DNA of 64,000 nucleotides from Adiantum capillus-veneris (GCA_014529385.2 CM043960.1:25610396-25674395); one strand, 5' to 3'; shown: positions 1-9,800, counted from the stretch's first letter. Made by a program: numbers and translations. Notes: a model not told the origin generated them from the letters alone.

Positions 1-1513
1 GTAGAGGTGCCAGTTTAGAGACGCCCAAGATGAGGGCTCATGTAACTAGTCCAAAAATCATCAGAAACTACATTTGGATACATGGGCTAGTAGGCCACTT
101 GGCCCTCTACATATGGAAGTAAATTTGTGCCAAAACAGTGCCAGCTGGACCTTGCAATTCTCATTTTTTAAAAACTAGTGTAATAAAAGTTGGAGTGCGT
201 GAGAGAACCGTACTGTCCCTTGGTACGTGTCTGCTGAGCACAGGAGAGTGAAATGGCAGTTATCGGAGGACACCACCTTGGGACTCAAAATTGAGCGTCA
301 GTTTTCCCATAAGCCGCTTTTAATTCACCCAAGATTTAACTCTTGTGCTTCAGTTGTGGTACGTTGGTGCTCGTCAGTCGTCCGTGCTCAGTTGGGCATT
401 GCTCGTCACAATCTGCTTGACGTCACTGTGGGGCTGGGCAGAGCTTCTGCGTGCAACGCCATCTTCTAGCCTAACTTCCATCTTGCCCCCTTCTCAATGC
501 TCCCATCTCACCCCCTTCTCAATGCTCGTCTTGAAGCCTGCTGCCTTGCTATGTTGCACGTCAGTCAAAGGAAGGAGGCTCCATTTTCTGCATGCTTAGA
601 AGATGCTGTTGAGACTCGTAGAGTTTCAACTGAGTTCGATGATGCACTGCCGGATTCCCACTATTCTGGTGGTCTTCTAGAGCATTCAAATTTATTTGGC
701 CACCGATGAGCTGATGGCATCCCAGGGGTGAGTAGTGCAAGGTTGTTACACCTGCTGGTTGAGTGTGTGACTTTCTTGTTTAGCATTCAAAGCTCCTGTA
801 TGCTTCATTGAGGTTGCTTTTAACATGCAGCTATTTATTCTGCGAGGGCCATGCTCCTATTTTTCCTATTTGGTGAAATGAAACGTCAGCTTTGTCAATT
901 AAGCTACTGTTTGCAATGTAGAAGCTTGGCAGGAACATTCATACGTCCGCCAACACCCAATGCCCCCAGGCATTCAACAAGGCCAACCGATTTGAGGTTC
1001 AGTGTTGTATGTCCATTTGCATCAACCTTCCCAGAGCTCGAGTCTCCTGTGGTAGCAAACGCTACAAGAAAAATAGCTAGGATCGGCATCGTACCCCACA
1101 GAGTTCTCTTTGATGAAGATGAGCTTTTCATCCTCGATTGCACTGCATTGAGAGGGATTACAAATTTGAAGCATCACTGAAAGAGGGGGGCTGCAAGCAA
1201 GAAGTCCAGGACAGGGAAGGAGGAGCTCCTTAGCGGCATAGCTGTGAGGGTTTGTGGGCACTTTGTGGGCCATTTTGGTGTGGATCCCCTTCACTTCTGC
1301 TTGTGTCCTTGTCAAAGCCACGACCAGCTCCTGCTGATGATGAAGCCTTGTACTGACCTGCTCGATATAGCCACAAAAGCAAGCTCGGGGCAGCCACATA
1401 AGGAAGCAAGAGTTGCTGCAAATTCTCCAGCCCCTTCCTCCACATCCTAGTTGTTCCATGTATACAAGATTATCAACTGGTATGTAGTAGCAACTTCAAC
1501 AATTTTTGCACTT
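1..1513. other. Left flank with no confident gene
   Basis: I see no retroelement domain, RNA gene or confident exon here. A 17-base direct repeat (CCCCCTTCTCAATGCTC) occurs at 486-502 and 511-527. Short open frames lie on both strands, the longest on the minus strand at 1022-1459, but none has a recognisable motif. The copia insertion at 1519 breaks this DNA from its continuation at 6804, because the same five bases GTTAG flank the element on both sides. The stretch is therefore pre-insertion sequence, possibly intronic if the exon-like pieces further right are real. Confidence 0.5.
904..1143 (-). CDS. Small ORF with N-terminal signal-anchor-like segment (doubtful)
   Basis: An 80-codon minus-strand frame begins with a basic, serine-rich N terminus (M-K-S-S-S-S-S-K-R near residues 5-13). 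A hydrophobic stretch follows at about residues 17-31 (TMPILAIFLVAFATT). That resembles the start of a secreted or type II membrane protein. Nothing downstream matches a family I know, and a longer unrelated frame (1022-1459) overlaps it, so at most one of the two can be real. It could be a first exon whose partners lie outside the window, or chance. Confidence 0.15.
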   Translation of the reverse strand: MQSRMKSSSSSKRTLWGTMPILAIFLVAFATTGDSSSGKVDANGHTTLNLKSVGLVECLGALGVGGRMNVPAKLLHCKQ

Positions 1514-1518
1514 GTTAG

Positions 1519-1839
1519 TGTAAAGAAAGAGGATGCAAGAGAGCTACACAAGACAAGCACACACCACACAGAGATGGAAAGCTTCTTCTTCTTCGCACAG
1601 AAAAGAGAGTACAAAATGACTAAGTGCTAAAACTGAAAAGTAGCACATATGTACATGCGGTCACTAAGTGTGAACTCGCTAGAAGCGTACTAGGCTGGCA
1701 CTATAAGTGTAGTCCAGCTGTAGAATCACTAACAGAGATCCTCTGTGTCGATCACCTAACGCGCCAGTGAGTAAATATCGTAAGCGGCCAAGACCCGTAG
1801 TGGATGCCAGCTCAAGATGTAGAGCTCGACATCTCAACA
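1519..1839 (-). repeat. 3' LTR of copia-1
   Basis: 321 bp. On the minus strand it starts TGTTGAGATGTC and ends CTTTACA, giving the usual TG...CA ends. It is preceded by a polypurine tract and followed by the TSD. The pol reading frame runs a few codons into it, ending at 1812. Confidence 0.95.
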
Positions 1840-4800
1840 CTCCCCCTTGAGCTCTGCATGTCGCAGAGTCCAAGCATAGTTCGGAAACATCGAAGCTTCT
1901 CAGCTCTGAGGGCCTTGATAAAGATATCCGCTATCTGCTCCTCTGTGCTAACGTAGACCAAGTCGATGTTGCCCGCCAACACTCGCTCTCGAACGTAGTG
2001 GTAATGGACCTCTATGTGCTTGGTCCTGGCATGGAACACTGGGTTCCTAGCCAACTGCATGCTGCTGAGGTTGTCACAATGGATGACAATCTGCTGGTCC
2101 ACCTGCACTCCCAAGTCCTCAAGTAATGTGCATAGCCAAGCTACCTCGCACGCCGCAACTGCTGCACCTCTGTACTCGGCCTCTGTGCTCGATAAAGCAA
2201 CTGTAGGCTGATTTTTGTTGCTCCAAGTAACAGCAGCACTCCCAAAAGAGAACATGAAGCCACTCGTAGATCTCCTATAAACAATGCTACCTGCCCAATC
2301 TGCATCTGTATACCCATACAATGCTAATGGCGCATCTGCTGCATAGAACAATGCATAGTCAAGAGTCCCTTGCACATACCGAAGTGTGCGTCGTACTCCA
2401 TCCAAATGTGGCTTCCTTGGAAGCTGGATGAACTGACTCTCCAAGCCTACTGTGTAGCTCAAGTCTGGCCTCGTGATAGTCAAGTAGATTAGACTACCCA
2501 CAATATTCCTGTACATCTTGACATCCTCAACAACATCACCCTTCTCTGCACTCAGCTTTGCATTCACATCCAAGGGAATAGAAATTGGCTTACAATCAGC
2601 CATACCATACTTTGACAACATGTCCAAAGCATACTGTCTCTGTGACAGCCATACACCCTCTGGAGTCCCGATCACCTCAATGCCAAGAAAGTAGTGCAAC
2701 TCGCCCAAATCTTTCATTTCAAACTCCTGTTTGAGAAGACCCTTCACATGGTCAATCTCCATAGCATTGTCACCCACAATAATAAGGTCATCTACATATA
2801 TGGTAATGACCACAATCCCCACATCACTCTCACGTACATAGAGTGAATGATCAGCATGAGCTCTCCTAAACCCAATACTGACAAGATACTTGGCAATCCT
2901 GTCATACCATGCTCTAGAGCCCTGCTTCAAACCATACAAAGCTTTGAGAAGTCTGCATACATAATCTGGGTAACATGGATCGACATAACCAGGTGGCTGA
3001 TGCATATACACTTCCTCTTGCAACTCACCATTCAAGAAGGCATTCTTTACATCCATTTGATGCATAATCCATCCTCTAGATGCATCCACTGCTATGACAA
3101 CTCTCACAGTCGTCATCTTTGCCACTGGAGCAAAGGTCTCCTCATAGTCTATGCCATACGTCTGTGCATAACCCTTTGTGACCAGCCTTGCCTTGTGACG
3201 CTCAATGTTACCATCAGCCTTATGCTTAGTTTTATACACCCATTTACAGCCAATAGCTTTCTTGCCACTTGGCAATGGCACCAACTCCCATGTGTCGTTT
3301 ACTTCCAATGCAGCCATCTCTTCATTCATTGCATCATCCCAATACACATTTCCAACTGCATCCTCAAAACATGTGGGCTCCACATCCTGTATCACCTTAG
3401 CCATGTAGGCTTGGTGATGCGCTAGATACCCATCATAAGTCAATTTCTGAACTAGATTTCTGACTCTGTTAGATCTGCGCGGTCCTGGGTCAGTTCTCTG
3501 CCCTCTAACATCTTCTTGTACTTTCCTTACACCAGGTGTCCTGACAGCCGGAATTCCAAATTCCTCATCAAGACTTTGTTCAGAACCATCTGAATCCATG
3601 TCTACGTGTGAAAAACTTGATGATGCATGAGCCATAAAGGGAGGTTCATCAACCTTTTCCTTTCCTTTTCGTGATACATTCCCTGTACCTGCTGGTGGAG
3701 TAACCTGCGTACGTAGTTTACCATTCCATGGCTTCTCAACAGAGCCACGAGAAGAGGACTCTTGTGGTCCACTCAAAACCTGTGACTGTGGCCTCACATT
3801 TTGTACAACCACATCATCTTTTACATCAGCTCCAATAGTGCCATGTGCATTACTGTACCAGCTGCTCATCTCATCAAAGACTACATCTCTGCTCACTCGT
3901 AATTCTTGTGTAGTAGGATTGTAGCACCTGTACCCCTTTTGTTCAAGGGAATATGCCACAAGAATACATTTCTCTCCTTTAGGATCCAATTTCCTACGCA
4001 ACTCATCTGGTACATGCACGTAAGCTATGCAGCCAAACACTTTCAAGTGTGCCAAATCAGGCTTTGTACCTGTAAACTTTTCCTCAGGTGTTACATCATG
4101 CACCGCAGCTATAGGTGTCCTGTTCATAATGTACACAACTGTATTTACAGCTTCATCCCAGAAATGATGAGGCATGTTCTTCTCATTCATCAATGCACGT
4201 GCAACCTCTGTAATGTGTCTGTTTTTCCTTTCTGCGACCCCATTCTGCTGTGGAGTATACATGCATGTAAACTGCTTGTGTATACCATGCATTCGTAGAA
4301 AATCTGAAAAATCATTGGAGAAGTACTCTCCCCCTCCATCTGACCTCAATGTCTTGATTTGCATATCTGTCTCCTTCTCAATCATGACTTTGAGGTCTTG
4401 AAAGTGACCAAACACTTCACTTTTGTTACGCATGAAGTAGACCCATACTTTCCTTGTATGGTAATCAATGAAAGAGACATAATATTTGCAACCATGTATA
4501 CTTGCAGTATCGGTTGGACCCCAAACATCTGTGTGCACCACCTCAAGTGGATTTTTACATACATTGCGCTCATGTGGAAATGAGCCCTTTGACTGTTTTC
4601 CAAACTGGCATGCTGCACACACTTTATGCATACCATCCACCTTCAATTTGGGCAAACCGTTTACAATCTGTTTTGATTGCATGCTGCACAATCTCTGCTC
4701 ATTGACATGGCCAATTCGTTTGTGCCAAATGTCAACATCAGCCACAACACCTGTGCCCTGTGAAAATAATGCAGCTTTTACCTCAGGAATGTCTACATTC

Positions 4801-4901
4801 AGCGTAAACATTCTGCCCGCACATTTGCCCTCTGTGATCAGCTTACAACCATTCTGGAAATCTTCTACATAACAGCCATTCGGATTGAAGCGAACCTGCA
4901 A
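1812..4901 (-). CDS. pol: Copia-1 pol: integrase, reverse transcriptase, RNase H
   Basis: This 1,029-codon open frame continues the gag-protease frame after one in-frame TAG (4905-4907), so it is the distal part of a single polyprotein. The first codon shown is a TTG inside the former fusion, not a real start. Seen in order: the pre-integrase zinc site (H60, H65, C95, C98); the integrase core with D125, D188 and E224; then RT beginning near residue 538, with D617 in QMDVKNAFLNG and the catalytic YVDD at 702-705; then copia RNase H with TDADWAG and SSTEAEY, followed by a KHIEVHYHYVRE stretch near the end. All catalytic residues are present. The known role is to copy element RNA into cDNA in cytoplasmic particles and integrate it. 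Expression now needs readthrough of the stop. Confidence 0.93.
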   Translation of the reverse strand: MQVRFNPNGCYVEDFQNGCKLITEGKCAGRMFTLNVDIPEVKAALFSQGTGVVADVDIWHKRIGHVNEQRLCSMQSKQIVNGLPKLKVDGMHKVCAACQFGKQSKGSFPHERNVCKNPLEVVHTDVWGPTDTASIHGCKYYVSFIDYHTRKVWVYFMRNKSEVFGHFQDLKVMIEKETDMQIKTLRSDGGGEYFSNDFSDFLRMHGIHKQFTCMYTPQQNGVAERKNRHITEVARALMNEKNMPHHFWDEAVNTVVYIMNRTPIAAVHDVTPEEKFTGTKPDLAHLKVFGCIAYVHVPDELRRKLDPKGEKCILVAYSLEQKGYRCYNPTTQELRVSRDVVFDEMSSWYSNAHGTIGADVKDDVVVQNVRPQSQVLSGPQESSSRGSVEKPWNGKLRTQVTPPAGTGNVSRKGKEKVDEPPFMAHASSSFSHVDMDSDGSEQSLDEEFGIPAVRTPGVRKVQEDVRGQRTDPGPRRSNRVRNLVQKLTYDGYLAHHQAYMAKVIQDVEPTCFEDAVGNVYWDDAMNEEMAALEVNDTWELVPLPSGKKAIGCKWVYKTKHKADGNIERHKARLVTKGYAQTYGIDYEETFAPVAKMTTVRVVIAVDASRGWIMHQMDVKNAFLNGELQEEVYMHQPPGYVDPCYPDYVCRLLKALYGLKQGSRAWYDRIAKYLVSIGFRRAHADHSLYVRESDVGIVVITIYVDDLIIVGDNAMEIDHVKGLLKQEFEMKDLGELHYFLGIEVIGTPEGVWLSQRQYALDMLSKYGMADCKPISIPLDVNAKLSAEKGDVVEDVKMYRNIVGSLIYLTITRPDLSYTVGLESQFIQLPRKPHLDGVRRTLRYVQGTLDYALFYAADAPLALYGYTDADWAGSIVYRRSTSGFMFSFGSAAVTWSNKNQPTVALSSTEAEYRGAAVAACEVAWLCTLLEDLGVQVDQQIVIHCDNLSSMQLARNPVFHARTKHIEVHYHYVRERVLAGNIDLVYVSTEEQIADIFIKALRAEKLRCFRTMLGLCDMQSSRGSVEMSSSTS
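1840..1848 (-). other. Polypurine tract of copia-1
   Basis: The minus strand reads AAGGGGGAG immediately before the 3' LTR, the place where plus-strand cDNA priming occurs in LTR retrotransposons. Confidence 0.85.
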
Positions 4902-4904
4902 ACC

Positions 4905-6164
4905 CTACTCAACCATTTGTCCAACAGAAACAAGATTCTTTGTAATGTTTGGGACATGAAGTACATCTGCTAAGTACTTTGATTTCCCACTCTTCGTATT
5001 TAGAGGTATGTCCCCTACATGAGCAATGGGGTGAGCTGTGTCATCTCCTGTCTGCACATAGCCTGACACATCTGCTTTGCGCATATCTCTAAACCACTCG
5101 CCATGAGACGTCATGCGATTAGAGGCACCTGAATCCACATACCAAACATCATCTTGGGTGGAATTCTCTGCAGTCATTCTATTCATTACATGCTGCATAA
5201 CAAACATGCGCTCGTTTTTGCTGTCATCTGCATCTCTGCTAGTAGATGCATAGTTGCCCTGTTCTCTCTTTCCACTTGCTTTTCCCTTTGGACAGTCACG
5301 TGACATGTGACCTCTTTCACCACAAGTCCAACATTCTCTGCTATCTGCAGTATGTTGCTGCCTGCTTGATCCTGCACCACGACCTCTTTGACTCCCCCTA
5401 CCTTGAGAATGGTTTCCCCTGCCACCTGTATTGTTTTGATTTGATTGACCTTCTTGAAATTGGCCCCTCCAACCCCTTGGGCCTCGACCACGACCTCTAC
5501 CTCTACCTCTGTTGGAGTTAGAATAGAAGGCCTGTTCAGAATTATTTCTGCCATGAGAAGAAGATGTGTCAATGTCCTTCTTCTCCTCAAGAATAAGCAT
5601 AGAAATCAAATCTTGGAACACGGGGATGTCGTCTTTTGTATTCATGGAAGACCTGAAATGTACATACTCATCTCCTAGGCCATCCAAGCATGCACGGACA
5701 ATGTCATCGTCTTCCAGTGAGACTTTAATAGATCCAAGAGCCTCGATGATACTCTTGATCTTCAAAGCATAATCATTGATGGAGAGGTTGTTCCTCTTAA
5801 CCTGATTTAGCTCCGACTTTAGTTGAAGCTTCCTGGCCTCGGTGTTCATCTCAAACACTCTGCCTAAGTTTTTCCATGAAATGGCGGGGGTTTCAGCAGC
5901 CTGTAGATAGCCCATCATGCCATCTGTGATGCTCATAGAAAGCCAATACATCACTTTGCTCTGGCCTTGTTGCCAGTCCCTCAAAGCTTTCCTTTGTTCT
6001 GCTGTAGCATTTGCCTCGGGAATCTCTGGTTCCTTTTCATTGTCTCCTTCTACATAGTCCCAATAACCTTTTCCTTTTAGGAAATTTGTTATTCTGAACT
6101 TCAATGCAGGGTAGTTATTTTTCTCAAGCTTCTCAGTGACAATCTGACTGAAACCGTCAGACAT
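4905..6164 (-). CDS. gag: Copia-1 gag and aspartic protease
   Basis: 419 codons from an ATG at 6164. The N-terminal half is the plant copia gag domain, which assembles the virus-like particle (YWDYVEGD, KVMYWLSMSI and LKSELNQVKRN are typical). An RG-rich stretch at about 218-265 precedes a CCHC zinc knuckle at 278-291 (CWTCGERGHMSRDC), which binds element RNA. The protease active site is D344-S-G in WYVDSGASNRMTS. The frame stops with TAG right after VGQMVE. In related elements this position is usually glutamine followed by G-L-Q, so a CAG to TAG change is the simplest explanation. Gag and protease can still be made; the enzymes downstream cannot without suppression. Confidence 0.93.
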   Translation of the reverse strand: MSDGFSQIVTEKLEKNNYPALKFRITNFLKGKGYWDYVEGDNEKEPEIPEANATAEQRKALRDWQQGQSKVMYWLSMSITDGMMGYLQAAETPAISWKNLGRVFEMNTEARKLQLKSELNQVKRNNLSINDYALKIKSIIEALGSIKVSLEDDDIVRACLDGLGDEYVHFRSSMNTKDDIPVFQDLISMLILEEKKDIDTSSSHGRNNSEQAFYSNSNRGRGRGRGRGPRGWRGQFQEGQSNQNNTGGRGNHSQGRGSQRGRGAGSSRQQHTADSRECWTCGERGHMSRDCPKGKASGKREQGNYASTSRDADDSKNERMFVMQHVMNRMTAENSTQDDVWYVDSGASNRMTSHGEWFRDMRKADVSGYVQTGDDTAHPIAHVGDIPLNTKSGKSKYLADVLHVPNITKNLVSVGQMVE

Positions 6165-6465
6165 CTTGAAGCACTAAGACAAAATAGTTGCAATCTGCAA
6201 AAACCTGCAAATCTGCTGAACTTGCTATCGTGGTACCTGTAACACTTTCTACACTCAACGAGTGTCCACAATCAAGCGTACATACAACCACTGTACTTGT
6301 ACAGTAAATCTTTGTGTACTGCACTTTGGAGACCTGCTCAGAAACTTGTACGAAAAACCCCTAAAAATTTTTCCGTTGCGCGGGGCGCCTTCGGCATCTA
6401 GCCGTGGATTGCGAACGAAGGGATTGTGATGCTCTTGCTCTCTTAGCCTCTCTTGCCTGCACTAG

Positions 6466-6477
6466 GCTCTGATACCA
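6466..6477 (-). other. Primer-binding site of copia-1 (tRNA-iMet type)
   Basis: The minus strand reads TGGTATCAGAGC directly after the 5' LTR end at 6478. It is complementary to the 3' end of plant initiator methionine tRNA, the standard copia primer. Confidence 0.93.
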
Positions 6478-6798
6478 TGTAAAGAAAGAGGATGCAATAG
6501 AGCTACACAAGACAAGCACACACCACACAGAGATGGAAAGCTTCTTCTTCTTCGCACAGAAAAGCGAGTACAAAATGACTAAGTGCTAAAACTGAAAAGT
6601 AGCACATATGTACATGCGGTCACTAAGTGTGAACTCGCTAGAAGCGTACTAGGCTATCACTATAAGTGTAGTCCAATTGTAGAATCACTGGCAGAGATCC
6701 TCCGTGTCGGTCACCTAACGCACCAGTGAGTAAATGTCGTAAGCGGCCACGACCCGTAGTGGATGCCAGCTCAAGATGTAGAGCTCGACATCTCAACA
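6478..6798 (-). repeat. 5' LTR of copia-1
   Basis: 321 bp, the same length as the copy at 1519-1839 and with about 13 substitutions and no indel by eye. It should carry the element's promoter and polyadenylation signals. TSD GTTAG follows at 6799-6803. Confidence 0.95.
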
Positions 6799-6872
6799 GT
6801 TAGGTACTTGACCATGCAGTAATTCCGATATTTGTTTTTTCTGCCCCATGCCTCGTTTTTTTGCAGGTTTAG

Positions 6873-6937
6873 GGTGCTCTAGAAGCTATCGCAATTCTCA
6901 TTAACCATGTAACACCTGTGGTCATGACACCGACGAA
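6873..6937 (+). other. Candidate host-gene exon (phase 0 to phase 2)
   Basis: A pyrimidine-rich acceptor (ending TTTAG at 6872) and a strong donor context (GAA then GTGAGT at 6938) enclose 65 bases. One frame is open and protein-like (GALEAIAILINHVTPVVMTP); the other two have stops. The exon would end in phase 2, and the candidate exon at 9517 offers the single base needed to complete the codon. I cannot name the protein. Copia-1 would then lie in the upstream intron and the pogo-like element in the downstream one. Confidence 0.35.
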
Positions 6938-7349
6938 GTGAGTGAGAATTCCTCACTCACTCAACAATTGTACTCCCATGGAAATCATGATATTATTTGC
7001 ATTAACTTTAAGATAGTTGTTTGACCGATTTAAAAAAACTATGACATTGTTGACATTGTATTCTTGTCTCTGAATAACACTTAAAAGAGTCTAGATTGGG
7101 AGATGACATTGCAAATCTTGTATGTGAAGGTACAAAAAGGCAAGGCTAGAGTAGCATGTAGCTTCAAACCTTCAAGAGATAGAAAATGACAAACTTGCTA
7201 GAGTAAGTTGCAGCTTCAAAACTTCAGGAGTTACAAAATGGCAGTAGTATTGCCTGCTAGAGTAAGTTGTACTTTACGTACTTAAAGTAAAACCGCCAAA
7301 AAAACCATTTAGATCTGCCTTGGAGTGTTTGGCGAAGTTTCTAGTTGAA

Positions 7350-8221
7350 CTAGCTTTGTGCTTGTTGTCGAGCGCTTCTGAGTTTTTCCATTCGTAGTCT
7401 CCTTCTGAGAGCATGGTAGGGTTGGTCTATGTGTAGCGGTCGAAGGAGTAAACCTTGTGTGGTCCCTTGCTCCCAAAGTACAGCTCGCAATCTTTTTTCA
7501 AAAAGAGTTTTTTGTGCATCCCATGCCTTTTTGGACTCTTTAGCCTGAGCTGCATCCTCTTTCTGTTGTTTCCGTGTTGCCTTATCTGCAAGAGTTTGCC
7601 TTCGCTTTTGCTCCTTCTCTACCTTTTCTGCTCCTTTGCTTTTGCTATGTCTTCTTTTCGTGCATTCTTGGCCTTCATAGTGTCGATGTACTGCGATGAA
7701 GTGAGTATGAGACTATTGGTGTAGTCAACGAAAGCCTCTCGAGGTGCTCTTTGAACTGAAGCTTCTCTCATTGGGACTTGCAAGAGGTTAATGATACGTC
7801 CTTTCTCTATGGAATCCTTTTGGCTACCTTTGTTATGCCCATTCTTGTTGCTGTATCTCCTAATTTGAAGGGTTGGCAATTGGTTTCCCTCTTTCGCATT
7901 GCTTGTCGTTTCTTGTACATGGTTTGGATAGTGTAGTGCAGTGGGTATGTTACCATTTGTTGCAGCTGCATCTTGCATGTGAAGCTCTGAACTGTAATCT
8001 TCTTCTCGCAGCAAATCCATGAAGCTAATTGTTTGAGAAGTCTCATGTGAATGATCCTCCGGGGTTGTAATGTGGCTAGTGTCGACTATGTACCCTTCTT
8101 GAATGTAATCATGTTTACCACCTCCATCTTGAGCACTGCCAAGCTGTTCTTGGTTCGCCATGATGTTCAAAGCATGGACTGCTTCTTCTTCGATGTCTTC
8201 CCTTACTGGCGTATTTGGAAC
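7350..8221 (-). pseudogene. C-terminal tail of pogo-like transposase after an in-frame stop
   Basis: After the TAG at 8222-8224 the same frame stays open for about 200 more codons, to 7619. It contains an acidic and polar linker and then a Lys/Ala/Glu-rich stretch (AKAKEQKR). At about 7620 a one-base shift opens another frame ending at 7350, whose start (VEKEQKRRQTLADKATRKQQ) continues the same K/E/Q-rich composition. Long basic coiled tails of this sort are common after the DDE domain of pogo-like proteins. I infer that the original protein ran from 9169 to 7350 and is broken by one stop and one frameshift. The TAG could alternatively be the genuine end. Confidence 0.5.
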
Positions 8222-9169
8222 CTAAGACAAATTGTCCTCCTCGATTCCTTCCTCCTCGTTTGCCATTTCTCTCTCTGTACTAATGTACATGCATGGCATG
8301 CCATCAAATTTGCAGGCTGTGTTGTCTAGAGGCCAGATTCGTGTTGTCCTGAAGCCTGCCTTGATGTTGTGCTCATTCAAAGATAGTTGTATTGCTTTTG
8401 ATGCAATGGCAGCGAGCTCTCTCTTGCTTGCTTGCGATGAAGCTGTCTGATGTTGCCAAGCTTGTCTTTGTTTCCGGAAATTTACCTTCAAAGACTTAAA
8501 AACAGAGACATCCAATGGTTGCAATTTGTGTGAAGTGTGGGTTGGTAAGGTAAGAATTTCGATGCCGGCATGATAGGCTTTGCTTACAACCGCCAGTGAC
8601 ACGTGACTACCATGCCCATCTAAAATGAGCAAATGTCGATTCTGCAATCCCACGTCCTGACCTATGCATTTTTTGAAATGCTCAATCCAAGCTTGAAATA
8701 ATTCTCCAGTCATCCATGCTTTCTTTTGCATTGCCATGGCTGCGCCTTCTTCACAGTCTTCGATGTAGTTGCCAATGATACGGCTGCCCTTGAATATGTA
8801 GAAAGAGGGAATGGCTTGTCCGGTTGCATTGATGCAACATAAGACAGTGAGCCACTCCCTTGAGTCACACGTGAGGCCATACACTGAACTCGTACCTTTC
8901 CTTGCGAGAATCTTCATTCCCTTATCTCGTGATCCTTGGAATCCTGTCTCATCAGCATTCCATATGTTGGTAGGTGGATAGCTACTGATTTTAGAGTGAA
9001 ACTTCCTCTTTCTCTTGCTGCTCCGAGCATGTTGTACTGATGGTGATGTAACTGTGCTTTTCCTTGTTGATGATGTTTGGGCATGGCTGATGGTTCGTGT
9101 GCCTCTTACCATTCTGTTTGTTTTAAAAAAAGTTATTATATCAGAGTCAAACAAACTGTCTTTATACAT
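8222..9169 (-). CDS. Pogo-like transposase, DDE_1 domain
   Basis: 315 codons. The catalytic triad is readable: D73 in IWNADETGF, D184 in LLILDGHGSHV and D220 in TSHKLQPLDVSVF, a DD35D spacing that fits pogo/Tigger-type enzymes. These cut and paste DNA in the nucleus. Between the first two aspartates lies the family-typical block KGTSSVYGLTCDSREWLTVL. An SKRKRK cluster at 51-56 could be a nuclear signal. The N terminus has lost, or never had in this exon, the DNA-binding domains. The next in-frame codons upstream hold no conserved sequence, so the ATG at 9169 is only nominal. Confidence 0.82.
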   Translation of the reverse strand: MYKDSLFDSDIITFFKTNRMVRGTRTISHAQTSSTRKSTVTSPSVQHARSSKRKRKFHSKISSYPPTNIWNADETGFQGSRDKGMKILARKGTSSVYGLTCDSREWLTVLCCINATGQAIPSFYIFKGSRIIGNYIEDCEEGAAMAMQKKAWMTGELFQAWIEHFKKCIGQDVGLQNRHLLILDGHGSHVSLAVVSKAYHAGIEILTLPTHTSHKLQPLDVSVFKSLKVNFRKQRQAWQHQTASSQASKRELAAIASKAIQLSLNEHNIKAGFRTTRIWPLDNTACKFDGMPCMYISTEREMANEEEGIEEDNLS

Positions 9170-9516
9170 TACATTGAAAACTAATGAAAATGATTATGAT
9201 TAAAAACACGGCTGTTAGCTTACCTTTTGGAGTTAACTCAAGAAAGAATATCAGTCCTCAAACTCTTTGAGAAGATGTGAATAGTCTCTCACCGAAAACT
9301 TTTTCTTAGGAGGGGGGGGGAGAAGTGCGCTTGGGACTTGCAGCTCGCTTCTCGATTAAGGTTGATGAGCAGGAAGTTGTTGTTGATGAGGAAGCCTTGG
9401 GTGATATGAATGGGCATTTTTTGCGTTGAACTTTGCAGAGGAAAATTGGCATCACATGTACGCATCCGCAACAGCATACACGTCCCCCATGCTTGTGAAT
9501 TAATAGAGATGTGCAG

Positions 9517-9624
9517 AGTAAATTTTCAAGTTGTGGATGTCTTTCTAGCAAACAACCCTTACAATCACAGGGTGCTACTGAAGCCATAAGTTGTCATAGA
9601 ATAAATCTTGCAGAAGCATGCCAG
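9517..9624 (+). other. Candidate host-gene exon (two competing frames)
   Basis: An acceptor (GATGTGCAG, ending 9516) and a near-consensus donor (CAG/GTATGT at 9625) bracket 108 bases. Entered in phase 2 from the piece at 6873-6937, it gives a protein-like stretch (VNFQVVDVFLANNPYNHRV) ending in TAA at 9587-9589. Entered in phase 0 it stays open to the donor and joins in frame with the piece at 10105. Both readings look plausible and only one can be right for a given transcript. I cannot name the family. Confidence 0.3.
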
Positions 9625-9639
9625 GTATGTGTAGCAGGT

Positions 9640-9800
9640 TTACTCCTTGAGAGTGTTGGTGTGTGTAGCAGGTGTACTACTTGTGAGTGCTGGTTTGTGG
9701 AGCAGGTGTAGATCTTGTGGGTGTTGGTTGTTGGCAATGAGTGTATTGCTGAGCAGAAGGTGTAAAATGTGAGGGCTGGTTGCTGGAGGTGAGTGTATTG
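9640..9800 (+). repeat. Degenerate GT-rich tandem repeat
   Basis: Imperfect units of roughly 40 bases built around phrases such as GTGTAGCAGGTGTA, GTGGAGCAGGTGTA and GAGTGTATTGCTG recur about four times. It lies inside the candidate intron 9625-10104. Confidence 0.5.

Larger units (their letters stand above)
1519..6798 (-). mobile_element. Ty1/copia LTR retrotransposon, structurally complete (copia-1)
   Basis: This 5,280-bp element has two 321-bp LTRs (1519-1839 and 6478-6798), and GTTAG flanks it at 1514-1518 and 6799-6803 as a target-site duplication. Read on the minus strand the order is 5' LTR, PBS, a leader of about 300 bases, gag, protease, integrase, RT, RNase H, PPT and 3' LTR. The order protease-integrase-RT is diagnostic of Ty1/copia (Pseudoviridae). 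By eye the LTRs differ at about 13 of 321 positions (about 4 percent), so the insertion is not very recent. The coding region looks intact except for one in-frame TAG at 4905-4907. The leader (6165-6465) holds no ORF. Confidence 0.95.
7350..9306 (-). mobile_element. Pogo/Tigger-like DNA transposon remnant
   Basis: The body of a DDE_1-type transposase (Tc1/mariner superfamily, pogo branch) occupies 8222-9169, with a charged C-terminal tail continuing to 7350. Upstream, 9223-9306 can encode a short basic piece (KKKFSVRDYSHLLKEFED) ending at a possible donor AAAAG/GTAAGC near 9222. An acceptor ACAAACAG lies near 9114, so a small intron of about 108 bp may separate two exons. A normal N-terminal helix-turn-helix/CENP-B DNA-binding region is not recognisable. 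I could not find terminal inverted repeats or the expected TA duplication, so the element ends are unknown. Confidence 0.7.

Noticed and set aside
2847-3425. 192-codon plus-strand frame opposite copia-1 pol
   Set aside because: It lies fully antisense to conserved integrase/RT codons and shows no domain, so it is a shadow frame. The same reasoning removes plus-strand frames opposite the giant element's pol.
9306-9587. 93-codon minus-strand cysteine-rich frame as transposase N-terminus
   Set aside because: It overlaps a poly-G/C run and lacks helix-turn-helix features. The nearby basic piece at 9223-9306 is a better candidate.
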